This document shows positions 7,810 through 18,600 of a stretch of DNA of 39,784 nt, piece by piece. The notes under the pieces are model-generated. The model worked only from the letters and a program-made list of their open reading frames with translations. It did not search any database and was not told the DNA's origin. Every line of letters starts with the position of its first letter. Positions within the stretch are counted from its first letter, which is position 1. The translations under genes were made by a program, and so were the position numbers. This stretch comes from Calothrix sp. HK-06 (GTDB lineage: Bacteria > Cyanobacteriota > Cyanobacteriia > Cyanobacteriales > Nostocaceae). Location of the stretch: contig NZ_MRCD01000078.1 in assembly GCF_001904745.1 (NCBI RefSeq), forward strand, positions 1-39,784. Direction: 5' to 3'.

Positions 7810-10800
7810 TTAAGAACAAGTTGATTTACTTTTGAAAGTTTTAAATTTGTCACGACGTGCTTGCAGGAATTGCTGTTCTTTGGCAATTTGTGTTTGCTTT
7901 TGTGCGGCGCCTAGTATTTGTTTCAAGTCTGGTAAGCTTGTGTTTGTTTGAGATACAACAGTACGCAAAATAGTTTCGTAATCTGCTAGCATTCGCGTGA
8001 TAGTGTCGCTATTAAACAAGTCTGTACTGTATTCTAAGTTGCCCGTTAGTCCTTGCTCACTTTCCCATAGAGTTAACAGTAAATCAAATTTAGCTGTGCC
8101 ATCATCTATTTCAATTACGTTGAGAGTTAAATGCTCTAATTTTAAAGCGGGCATTGGAGCATTTTGGAGGACAAATTTGGATTGGAATAGAGGTGTGCGA
8201 CTTAAATTTCGTTCGGGGTTAAGAGCTGCCACTAGTTGGTCAAATGGCATATCTTGATGGTTGTAAGCTTCTAGAGTCACTTTGCGAGTGCGTGCTAATA
8301 CGTCGCGGAAAGTGGGGTTCCCAGATAAGTCAGTACGTAACACTAATTGGTTAACAAAGAAACCAATTATTCCTTCGGTTTCTACTCGGTTACGGTTGGC
8401 TACATCAGTACCAATAACTATGTCATCTTGATTGGCGTAGCAGTGCAGCAATGTATTAAATGCTGCCATTAGTGTCATAAATAAAGTGCTTCCTTCCCTG
8501 CGACTGAAAGCTCTAATTTCTTCGCTTAGGTCTTTGGATAGTTTGATATTTTGTCTTGTACCACGGTATGTTTGAACTGCGGGACGAGGACGGTCAGTGG
8601 GTAGTTCGACTGTTGGTAAATTTGCTAGTTGCTGTTTCCAATAGTCTAAATGCGCTTCCATTACTTTACCTTGCAAGTATTGATGCTGCCAGCAAGCAAA
8701 GTCTGCGTATTGGATAGATAATTCTGGTAGAGAAGCAGGTACTGCTTGGATAAAAGCAGCATATATGGCAGATAATTCTCGTAAGAATACTCCCATTGAC
8801 CAACCATCACAAATGATATGGTGCATTACTAAAAGTAAAATGTGGGATTTTTCATCAAGACGCAATAAGCTAACTCGCAGTAAGGAGTCATTTGCTAAGT
8901 CAAAAGGTTGTTGAGATGCCTCTAATATTAACTTTTCGACTTTGATGGTTTTTTGTTCTTCTGGTAAGTATTCTAAGTCTACCATTGCTAATTTAATCTT
9001 AGCTGAGGGGGAGATTACCTGTATTGGTGAACCATCTTTTATTCCAAAGGTGGTGCGTAACGCTTCGTGGCGTTGTACTATTGCTTCTAAACTTTGCTCT
9101 AAGGCGCCTACATTTAACGAACCTTTTAGCTCTAAAACTGCGGGAACGTTATAGGTAGAGCTTCCCCCTTCTAGTTGGTCTAAGAACCACAATCTTTGTT
9201 GAGCAAAGGATAATGGTAAGTTTTCTGTTCGCGCAGGTACTATTGCAGGTAGTTGAGTATTTCCTCCATCCCCGCGAATCTTATCAATACATTCGCTCAG
9301 TTCAGAAACTGTTTGATGCTGAAATAAGTATTGTAATGGTAATTCTATAGCAAAGGCTTTCTGTAATCGAGAAACAACTTGAGTCGCAAGTAAAGAATGT
9401 CCACCTGCTTCAAAGAAGTTTACATTGGCGCCAACTTCGACTCCCAAAACTTCCTGCCATACTGCTGCTACTACTTCCTCTGTTGGGGTGCGAGGTGCTT
9501 GATAACCTTCTTCAGTAGTATTAGAAAAATCTGGTGCAGGCAACGCGCGACGGTCTACTTTACCATTATGGTTGATAGGTAGAGATTCCAAATGCACGAA
9601 AACCGAAGGTACCATGTATTCGGGTAGCTTTTCCTTGAGGAATTGGCGCAGATTAACTGTAGTTGATTGATGCAATACAAAATACGCTACGATGCGTTTT
9701 TCGCCAGGTTCGTCTTCCCTGACCAAAACTACTACATCACTAATATCAGGATGCTGCTGTAAAACTGCTTCAATTTCACCTAACTCAATTCGGAAACCAC
9801 GCATTTTGACTAAATTATCGATACGACTGATAAATTCAATGTTTCCATCAGGTAAGTATCGTACCAAATCGCCAGTTTTGTAGAGATACTGAGAATTATT
9901 AAAGGGGTTGGGAATAAATTTTTCTGCATTCAGTTCGGGACGATTTAAATAACCACTAGCTAAACCATCACCTCCCAGATAAAGTTCACCTTTGGCGCCT
10001 ATAGGTACAGGTTGTAAATTACTATCTAGTACATAAGCTTGTGTGTTTGCAATTGGGCGCCCAATTGGAATACTTGTTGCTTCCGGTACATCAAGTATGG
10101 GATAGTAAGTCGAGAAAGTGGTGTTTTCTGTAGGTCCGTAACCGTTTAATAAATATTTAGGGGCGCCATGCTGCAATACTTTTTTTATCCAGCGAGGGTC
10201 TAAAGCTTCACCACCTACAAGTAGGTATTGCATTGATTTGAATGCAGTTGGCACTTCCTTAGCCATTTGGTTAAACAGTGCTGTAGTCAAGAACATGATT
10301 CCTATGTTCTGCTGTTGAATACAGGCTGCAAATTTTTCAGGAGACAATACAACATCTTGGCTAACTATAACCATATGGGCACCGTTGAGTAAAGCTCCCC
10401 AAATTTCAAAGGTGGCAGCATCAAACGAGCAGTTGGATACTTGACCGATAACATCAGTGGAATTGATGTGGATGTAATTGGTGTTAAGTACTAAACGATT
10501 AACACCTTGGTGAGGAACCATTACACCCTTTGGTTTACCAGTCGAGCCAGATGTGTAGATTATATAAGCTAAATTTTCTGGAGTAGTATTATTAATCAGG
10601 TTTTGCTGACTATTTTGCTGAATAGTTTCCCAATCTGCGTCCAAACAAACTTTTTTAACATCAATGTCCGAAAATCGCTCTGCAATGTGCTTTTGTGTGA
10701 GCAATACGGGAACTTGAGCATCTAATAACATTAAAGACAAACGCTCAGTGGGATAAGTTGGGTCTAAAGGTACGTAGGCACCACCAGCTTTTAAAATAGC

Positions 10801-12387
10801 CAGTAATCCTATAACCATGTCAAACGAACGCTCAACGCTAATACCAACTAATGTATTTGCCCCCACCCCTAAAGCTCTCAAATAGTGCGCTAATGAGTTG
10901 GCACAGCAGTTTAATTCACCGTAGGTAATACGTTTTCCTTTATGTAAAACAGCAACTGCATCAGGAGTTTTTTCAACTTGTGCTTCAAATAACTCATGGA
11001 TACATTTGCTTGGATAATCTGCTTGTGTATCGTTCCACTGCTCTAGAATTAAATACTGTTCAGCCTTGGTTAATATTTGTAATTCGTATAAACTAGCTTC
11101 TGGTTTAACGACCATCTCAGCTAGCAAAGTTTGCAAGTGTGCTAACATTTGGTTAATAGTGGCACCATCAAAGCAAGATGCATCGTAACTTACTTGTACC
11201 GATAATTGCGAACCAGGTATTACAACTAAAGTCAAAGGGTAATTAGTACGTTCAGAACCACGTACATCACTAACTTCAATACTGCCTGTTCCTTCTCGTA
11301 AAGATTCATCTAATGGATAGTTCTCAAAAACTACCAAGCTTTCAAATAAAGCTGTACCGCGCGGGACATCACTCCATGTTTGAATATCAACCAAGGGAGT
11401 GTAAGAGTACTGCTCTAAATCTACTAACAGTGATTGTAACTTCAAAAGCCACGGTAACAATTTGGCTGATGGCGCCACTTCTACCCGTACTGGCAAAGTG
11501 TTAATAAATAGCCCCACCATTGACTCGACACCTGAAAATGCAGCAGGGCGCCCGGAAACAGTCGTGCCAAAGACTACATCTTGTTCGCCACTGTAGCGGT
11601 TGAGTAATAATGACCAGGCACCTTGTAAAACTGTATTTAGGGTCAGACGGTTATTTTTAGCTAGTACTTCTAATGAATGAGTTAATGTTTGAGGTAATAG
11701 TATTTTTTCTTCTTTATATATTTGTTGCTGAGGTTTGTTATGGCTAATATCTGTGGGTTTGGTAAAACCAGCGAGAGCTTGGCGCCAGAATGCCTCAGAT
11801 TTGGAGAGGTCTTGTTGTTGTAACCAAGTAATATAATCTTTGTAAGGACGTGGGGGAGCTAAATAGAAATTTTCACCTTGAACAGCGGCTTCATAAAAAG
11901 TTAAAACTTCTTTGAGGACAATAGATAAGCACCAACCATCCATTAACAGGTGATGATGGCTCCAAATAAATTGGTAGGTATCAGCTTGCACTTGAATTAA
12001 GGTGCAGCGCATTAATGGAGCTTGTTCTACTTTAAAACCTTTTTCTCGCTCTGCTTGTAATAATTTTTCTAGTTTTTGTTGCTGCTCTATTAATGGAAAT
12101 TCTTGCCAGTCGAGGTTAACCCAAGGTAAATTTACAGATTTGCAAACAACTTGAAGCGGTTGTTTTGATTGTTCCCAAATAAATAAAGTTCGTAAAATTT
12201 GGTGCCGTTCGACTACTTGTTGCCAAGCTGCTTGAAAAGCTTTAATATCAAGGGTGCCGCGTAATGTACAGACTAATTGTTCAAAATATATCCCTGAATT
12301 TGGAGCGTAAAGGGTGTGGAAGAGCATACCCTGCTGCATTGGTGAGAGGGGATAGATGGCTTCTACGTTTTTGTTTGCTTTACTCAT
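7810..12387 (-). CDS. NRPS: C-A-PCP-C, Ile/Val-like A domain
   Basis: A 1525-residue NRPS. The first C domain (about 1-440) opens with YPLSPMQQGMLFHTLY, the usual form of DCL domains that accept a D-configured donor. This fits the epimerase at the end of the upstream protein. Its catalytic motif is HHHLLMDGW near 147. The A domain (about 460-945) has YTSGSTGKPKG near 615, and its code reads D-A-F-F-L-G-G-T-F-K, close to Ile and Val codes (DAFFLGVTFK, DAFWIGGTFK). The PCP has AGGHSLL near 997. The second C domain (about 1055-1490) starts LPLSFAQQRLWFLDQL, is LCL-like, and has an intact HHIICDGWS near 1190. The protein then ends in a basic tail. Ending on a free C domain means it probably condenses the chain onto the PCP of the next protein, whose own C domain is degenerate. 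Confidence 0.95.
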   Translation of the reverse strand: MSKANKNVEAIYPLSPMQQGMLFHTLYAPNSGIYFEQLVCTLRGTLDIKAFQAAWQQVVERHQILRTLFIWEQSKQPLQVVCKSVNLPWVNLDWQEFPLIEQQQKLEKLLQAEREKGFKVEQAPLMRCTLIQVQADTYQFIWSHHHLLMDGWCLSIVLKEVLTFYEAAVQGENFYLAPPRPYKDYITWLQQQDLSKSEAFWRQALAGFTKPTDISHNKPQQQIYKEEKILLPQTLTHSLEVLAKNNRLTLNTVLQGAWSLLLNRYSGEQDVVFGTTVSGRPAAFSGVESMVGLFINTLPVRVEVAPSAKLLPWLLKLQSLLVDLEQYSYTPLVDIQTWSDVPRGTALFESLVVFENYPLDESLREGTGSIEVSDVRGSERTNYPLTLVVIPGSQLSVQVSYDASCFDGATINQMLAHLQTLLAEMVVKPEASLYELQILTKAEQYLILEQWNDTQADYPSKCIHELFEAQVEKTPDAVAVLHKGKRITYGELNCCANSLAHYLRALGVGANTLVGISVERSFDMVIGLLAILKAGGAYVPLDPTYPTERLSLMLLDAQVPVLLTQKHIAERFSDIDVKKVCLDADWETIQQNSQQNLINNTTPENLAYIIYTSGSTGKPKGVMVPHQGVNRLVLNTNYIHINSTDVIGQVSNCSFDAATFEIWGALLNGAHMVIVSQDVVLSPEKFAACIQQQNIGIMFLTTALFNQMAKEVPTAFKSMQYLLVGGEALDPRWIKKVLQHGAPKYLLNGYGPTENTTFSTYYPILDVPEATSIPIGRPIANTQAYVLDSNLQPVPIGAKGELYLGGDGLASGYLNRPELNAEKFIPNPFNNSQYLYKTGDLVRYLPDGNIEFISRIDNLVKMRGFRIELGEIEAVLQQHPDISDVVVLVREDEPGEKRIVAYFVLHQSTTVNLRQFLKEKLPEYMVPSVFVHLESLPINHNGKVDRRALPAPDFSNTTEEGYQAPRTPTEEVVAAVWQEVLGVEVGANVNFFEAGGHSLLATQVVSRLQKAFAIELPLQYLFQHQTVSELSECIDKIRGDGGNTQLPAIVPARTENLPLSFAQQRLWFLDQLEGGSSTYNVPAVLELKGSLNVGALEQSLEAIVQRHEALRTTFGIKDGSPIQVISPSAKIKLAMVDLEYLPEEQKTIKVEKLILEASQQPFDLANDSLLRVSLLRLDEKSHILLLVMHHIICDGWSMGVFLRELSAIYAAFIQAVPASLPELSIQYADFACWQHQYLQGKVMEAHLDYWKQQLANLPTVELPTDRPRPAVQTYRGTRQNIKLSKDLSEEIRAFSRREGSTLFMTLMAAFNTLLHCYANQDDIVIGTDVANRNRVETEGIIGFFVNQLVLRTDLSGNPTFRDVLARTRKVTLEAYNHQDMPFDQLVAALNPERNLSRTPLFQSKFVLQNAPMPALKLEHLTLNVIEIDDGTAKFDLLLTLWESEQGLTGNLEYSTDLFNSDTITRMLADYETILRTVVSQTNTSLPDLKQILGAAQKQTQIAKEQQFLQARRDKFKTFKSKSTCS

Positions 12388-12467
12388 AATATTCTTGAAT
12401 GTATATGTTTTCTTATAGGGACGAAGTTTTGATTTTAAGCAGGGGTAAGATTAATCTGATTTTAAAA

Positions 12468-12493
12468 ACCTCTCCCCCAACCCCTCTCCTACA
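12468..12493. repeat. Partial copy of a CCTCTCCCCCAACCCCTCTC-type interspersed repeat
   Basis: A short copy of the pyrimidine-rich arm (ACCTCTCCCCCAACCCCTCT then CCTAC) of a repeat that also occurs in full inside the PKS gene at 24135-24231. Here only one arm remains, in the gap between two NRPS genes. Confidence 0.6.
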
Positions 12494-12535
12494 AGGATGC
12501 TGCTGGGTATTCGGGGGTGGCGCCCATCATTAGAT

Positions 12536-12621
12536 CACACGCCCACAAACGCCCACAGGCTAAAAGCCTGGGGCTTCCTTTCAATTAGCCGCACCCTTCG
12601 TTTGGTGACGGCGGGCGTGTG
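12536..12621. repeat. GC-rich structured element with closing inverted repeat
   Basis: CACACGCCC at 12536-12544 pairs with GGGCGTGTG at 12613-12621. Inside is a small hairpin AGGCTAAAAGCCT. Hairpins of this AAAAGCC type are reminiscent of IS200/IS605-family ends in cyanobacteria, but no TnpA or TnpB is present, so this could be a relic of such an element or a structured transcript segment. It lies in the 290-bp gap between the two NRPS genes. The class is inferred and weak. Confidence 0.35.
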
Positions 12622-12677
12622 TAACGAAGAGTCCTACCCCTGAATAACCAACGGTATCCTGGTTAGGTTTTTCGTGA

Positions 12678-15600
12678 TTAGAACAAATCTTTCAATTCAT
12701 CGCGTAGCATCTTTTCGATACCAAGGTCATCAGAATCATCGAAGTCACCGAAACCATCAAGTCCATCGAGTAAATTATCGAGTTCGTTTTGGTCTAAACC
12801 AGCTTCTGGGAAATCGGAAGGTGTATAACCTATTGCATCTGACATTACGCAGTGTTCGATTAAAGACCATAACTCTTCTATGTATGTTGCGGCTAACTGC
12901 TCGACTGTTTTACGGTTATAGAAGTTTTGACTATATTTCCAAGTAACCTGCAATTTGCCGTCAACCACAAATGCATCAATCTCGAATAGGTGACTGTTAA
13001 TTCCTGATTGGCTCTGGCTGAATCCGCTTGATTCTTTGGCTAATGATAACCCTGGATAATCAATTCCTACTGAGTCTAATTGACCAAGGTAGTTAAAGCA
13101 AACTTCTGCTTGTGGCATTGTTGCTAATTGGGAGCTAACTCTTGCGTCTGGACTGAGGTAACGTAGCAACCCGTAACCTATACCGCGATTGGGTACGCTG
13201 CGTAGTTGTTCTTTGATTGACTTTAATGCTTCGCCTAAATTTTTAGTGTTTTTGAGTTGTAATACTACAGGATATACTGTTGTAAACCAACCAACTGTGC
13301 GGGATACGTCTACATCTTCAAATAATTCCTCACGCCCATGTCCTTCCAGGTCAACCAGTAAGTTATTATCACCTGTCCAGTTGCTAAAGGTTTGAGCTAA
13401 GGCAGTTAGTAGTACATCGTTAATTTGTGTGTTATACGCTGATGGAACTTCCTGTAGTAACACTTTGGTTTCTTTTTTACCTAAAGTAACTGTTACTTGC
13501 TCGGTGGAAGCTACTGTGTTAGATTTTTTACTTGCACGTAAGTCTTTGGGTAAAGGAGTGACTTCTTCTCGCTCAGGCGCCATCCAATAGTTTAACTCTT
13601 CGTGGGCTTGTGGGGCGTAGGAATTGAGTCTTGATGCCCATTCTTTGAAGGATGTGGTTTTACGTGGCAATCGAATTGCTTTACCTTGTTTTAGTTGTTG
13701 ATAGCCTGTAAATAAATCTTCTAACAAAATCCGCCAAGATACACCATCAACTACTAAATGATGAACGACGAACAGTAAGCGACCGGGTTTGTTTTTGCCA
13801 AGGTGGAACAGTGCTACTTGGACAATTGGCCCATTTTCTAAGTCGAGACTAGCTTGAATTTCGTTAGCGGTATGTTCAATTGCTGCTTGTTGCTTATGTA
13901 CAGGCTGTCCTGATAAGTTAATTACAGAAAAAGGTACTATGTTATCAAAGGAAGCATTTATTTGTTGCCATTCAGATGCTTTTGGTATGTATCGCATCCG
14001 CAAAGCATCATGATGTATGAGTAATTGTTCTACTGCTTCATGTATTAAGTTTGGCTCTAAATTATGTGGAACTTCCAACAATACTGATTGATTGTAGTGG
14101 TAAGGTTCGGGTTGATTTTCGGCAAAGAACCATTGTTGAATCGGTGTAAGGGCTACGGAGCCTTTGACCATGCCTTGTTCGGCTCGAATAGAAGTTGTAT
14201 TGCTAACCACTGTTGCTAATTCCGCGATAGTTTGATGTTGAAATAATTGTTTGGGGGTAAACTGCAAACCTGCTTGGTTTGCTCTGGCAACCATTTGAAT
14301 GCTGAGTATCGAATCTCCACCTAATTCAAAGAAGTTGTCGTGAATTCCTACTTGTTTTTGTCCTAAAACTTCTGCCCAGATTTCTGCTAAAATTTCTTCT
14401 TTGCTTGTGCTTGGCTCAACTGCGATTGCTTCTTGACTGACTGCTACTTCTGGAGCAGGCAAAGCATTACGGTCGAGTTTGCCGTTGGGCATTACTGGTA
14501 ATGATTCTAATATAACGAATGCAGAGGGCACCATGTACTCTGGTAGCTTTTCTTTTAAGAAACTACGCAGGTTGCTACTACTTGGTTGTTCTTCATCGCA
14601 GACAATATAAGCGATAAGACGTTGGTTGTCGTTTTGATCTAAGCGTGTGATAACTACTGATTCTTCAATATTAGGATGTTGAGTTAGTACGGTTTCAATT
14701 TCTCCAAGTTCGATCCGGAAACCGCGAATTTTAACTTGATGGTCAATCCGACCGATAAATTCAATTGTGCCATCGCTTCTGTATCTTGCTAAATCCCCTG
14801 TTTTGTAAAGACGTGCTGTAGTTTGACTAAAAGGATTAGGAATAAATTTCTCGGCAGTTAACTCTGGACGGTTGAGGTACCCCTTTGCTAAACCATTGCC
14901 TCCAATATGTAATTCACCTTTAACACCGATGGGTACTGGTTGCAAATGACGGTCGAGAATGTAAATTTCGGTGTTGGCAATTGGGCGCCCAATAAAGAAC
15001 GTGTTAGCTTTTGATTGTTCGGTACTAAGAGAACTGTAAACGGTAGCAGTGATAGTCGCTTCGGTTGGACCATAAGCATTGCGCCAGTCTACTACTCCTA
15101 CATGCTGTTGCCAAGTATTAAATTTATCTAGCTGAACTCGGTCGCTACCTACAATCAGTAAACGTACACTTTCCGACCAGCTAACTTCGGGCATTTGGCT
15201 TACCCACTCTTGCCAGTAAGGTACTGGTAGGTTTAATACTGTTAATTTTTCTTGGTTGACAAATTCAGCAAAATCTGCAATTGTGGGTAGTTCTGTTGGT
15301 CGTAGTACTAAAGTTGCTCCACTTAACCAAGTTGGGAAGATTTCTTCTGCTGCAACATCAAAGCTAAAGCTAGCAAATTGGAGAATGCGGTCGTTTGCAG
15401 TGAGTTGGTAATCTTTGGCAATCGCGCAGTTATGATTAACTAAAGCTTGGTGTGGAATTAGTACACCCTTAGATTTACCTGTAGAACCGGAAGTGTAAAT
15501 TACGTAAGCTAAGTTCTCTGGTTTAACGTTACTAATAACATTGGCGTTACTGTTTTTGGAAATGACTGTGCTATCAGCATCTAAGTCAACAACTTTCGTG

Positions 15601-18600
15601 CTATGTGGGGGTAGTAGGTGTTTTAAGTTAGTGGTTGTTAACAAAACTGGCGCCTGAGAATCAGATAACATATGAGCCAGACGCTCTTGAGGATAAGTGG
15701 GGTCTAGAGGTACATAAGCACCACCAGCTTTGAGCGTTGCCAACATGCTAATTAGCATTTCGACGGAGCGCTCAAGGTAGATAGCAACAAGGACTTCTGG
15801 TTGTACACCTAAAGAAATTAGATAATGCGCTAATTGGTTGGCACGGTTATTTAACTCACGATAAGTTAGCTTTTCTTGAGCAAACTCTACAGCTACCGCA
15901 TCAGGTGTTAATTCTACCTGCTTTTCAAATAACTCATGGATACATTGATTACTGGGATAATCACTTTGGGTATCGTTCCATTCCACCAGCAGTTGATGTT
16001 GTTGACTAGGTGTTAACAAGCGCAGTTGCGAGATGCTTTGTTCTGGGTTCCTAACTATATGTGTAAGTAAAGTTTGAAAATGCCCTAATAAGCGCTCAAT
16101 CGTGCTGGCATCGAATAAATCTGTATTATAATCGCAATCTAAAACCAATCCGGCGCCGATTTCAGAGACATTTAAGCTCAGGTCATAATCTGCAAAGCTG
16201 ATAGGTTGAGGCAATAACTTACTAGTTAAACCGTGCATTTCTGGTACATTTACAGGTCGGTCAAAATTAAATGTAGTTGAAACCAGAAGAGACTGACTAG
16301 CATCGCGTTGGATATTGAGTTTTTCGATCAGCTTCGCGAAAGGATAATCTTGATGTTCGTAAGCTTCTAGTAAAACACTTCTCTGATTTTTGAGATGCTC
16401 GGAGAAACTAACATCGCCTAAAATATGATTACGGATGGGTAATAAGTGGCTGCAATAACCAACCATTCCCTCGCTACCTTCTATCGAACGTCCAGCAGCC
16501 GGAATACCAACTACAATATCGTCTTGCTCAGTTAAACGGTACAGTAAGGTTGTGTATGCTGCCAACAGCGTCATAAATAAGGTACAACCGTTTTTGCGAC
16601 TCAAATATTTGAGTTCTTCGTATAAGTTGGCGCCAAGTTGTAAAGATTGTCTACTACCTTTGTAAGTTTTAACTGGTGGACGTGGACGGTCGGTTAGTAA
16701 ATCTAAAACAGGGATGGAATCTGTAAATTTTTGTAACCAGTAAGCTTCATGTTCAGCCATTTCTGATGATTCATGCTGAGACCGCAAGATGTATTCACGG
16801 TACTGCATAGGCAATTTAAGTTGGTCAGCTACACCCAAGCACTCAGAAGAATATAAGTTTGATAAGTCTTGCAACATTACACCTACTGACCAACCATCGG
16901 CAATAATATGGTGTGCTGTTAGTACTAATATATGTTTTTGTTCAGCTAATTTTAAAATCTGAACACGGAAGAGAACTTCTTTTGTAAGGGCAAAAGGTTT
17001 CAAGCTTTCGGTTTTAAACCATTGACTAACTTTATCGCTATCGGCGCCGGACAAATCAACCAAAGGAACATCTAATATAAAAGATGGCAATATACGCGCT
17101 TCATCAGCTTGGCTACCGATAATAGTCCGTAATGCCTCATGACGGTCTACAAGTTTTTGCAAAGCTTGACGCATTGCTTGTAACTGCAACACCCCTTGTA
17201 ATTCTACACTTACTGACAGATTGTAAGCTAGAGAGCCTTCTTCTTCAATTTGCGTCAATATCCAAAGTTGCTTTTGTGCCGTAGTTAAAGGAGCGGTAAT
17301 AATCTCATTATTAATGACAGTATCCCTATTTGTCATGCTGAACTTCGCCTCACTACGTGAAGCATCTGGTAAATTTGAGGAAGCTTTAGGCAAAAAGCCA
17401 CCTGCGCGTAACTCCTCAACACTTTCCTTAACAGCTTGAATAAACTTGTTGACATCTTCATCAGTATGAGATGCAGATAAAAAGCAATTACGTCCTTCCC
17501 AAATATAAATTCCCCGATATAACAAGTGGTAGAATAACAAATCAATATTTTCTGAAAATGCAAACCGGAATAAAGAACCAAAATTTACAACTTTAATCGA
17601 TAATTTTTCCGCTTCAAAGTAAGCATTTAAAGTTGATACTAATCTTGTTGAACGTTGGTTTAAATCGTCGTATAAGCTCATACCACGTTCTTTTATTTCT
17701 TGAAGCACAGCCCGCGCGGCAGCCATTGTTAAAGGATGCTTACAGAACGTACCAGCAAAAAAGGTAGTATCTGCTTGTGGGTAGGACGCATCACCAAAGT
17801 TCCACATCCCACCGTCAAGACCATCCATGTATTTAGCTTTACCTGCAACCACCCCTATCGGCATACCACCACCTACTATTTTCCCGTAGGTAGCAATGTC
17901 TGCATCGACACCAAACCATGCTTGGGCGCCTCTGGGGTGAATGCGAAAACCAGTAATCATTTCGTCGAATATCAGCGCAATTCCCGCTTCTGATGTTAAC
18001 TGTCTGAGTTGGCGGAGAAAATCTCTGGGTTGTAAATCTGGGCGCCGACTTTGTATTGGTTCTACTAGTACCCCTGCAATTTCATGCGCGTGTGCTTTAA
18101 TAACCTCTAAAGATTGAGGATTATCGTATTCTAACACCAGTATATCTTCCACCATGTTTGGCGTAATACCTGGGGCAATAGGTAGCCCCAAAGGATTGTC
18201 ATTCCCATCTGTTGGCATTGCCAGGGTGCTATCAAATCCTCCATGAAAAGACCCAGCAAACATGACAATTTTACTGCGTTTGGTTACGGTACGCGCTAAA
18301 CGTAAGGCTGTCATGACAGCTTCGGTTCCTGTATTGCAGAAACAAGCACGCTCTAACCCAGTAAGTTCGGAAATTAGCTCTGCAACTTCTCCTGCAAGAC
18401 TTGTTTGGGGACCAACCTGCATACCTTTACTAAGTTGCTTAGTAATTGCAGTGGTGATAAATTCAGGGTTGTGACCAAATAAATTAACTCCAAATCCCAT
18501 TGAAATATCTATATACTCGTTACCATCTATATCCCACATTCTCGAACCAAAAGAACGTTCACCTACGAGAGGATAGAGCATTTCTTTGGTAGTAAATCGA

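Noticed and set aside
12674-12946. 90-codon plus-strand open frame rich in His and Arg
   Set aside because: Antisense to the acidic C-terminus of the AMT-NRPS; its composition is explained by the opposite strand.
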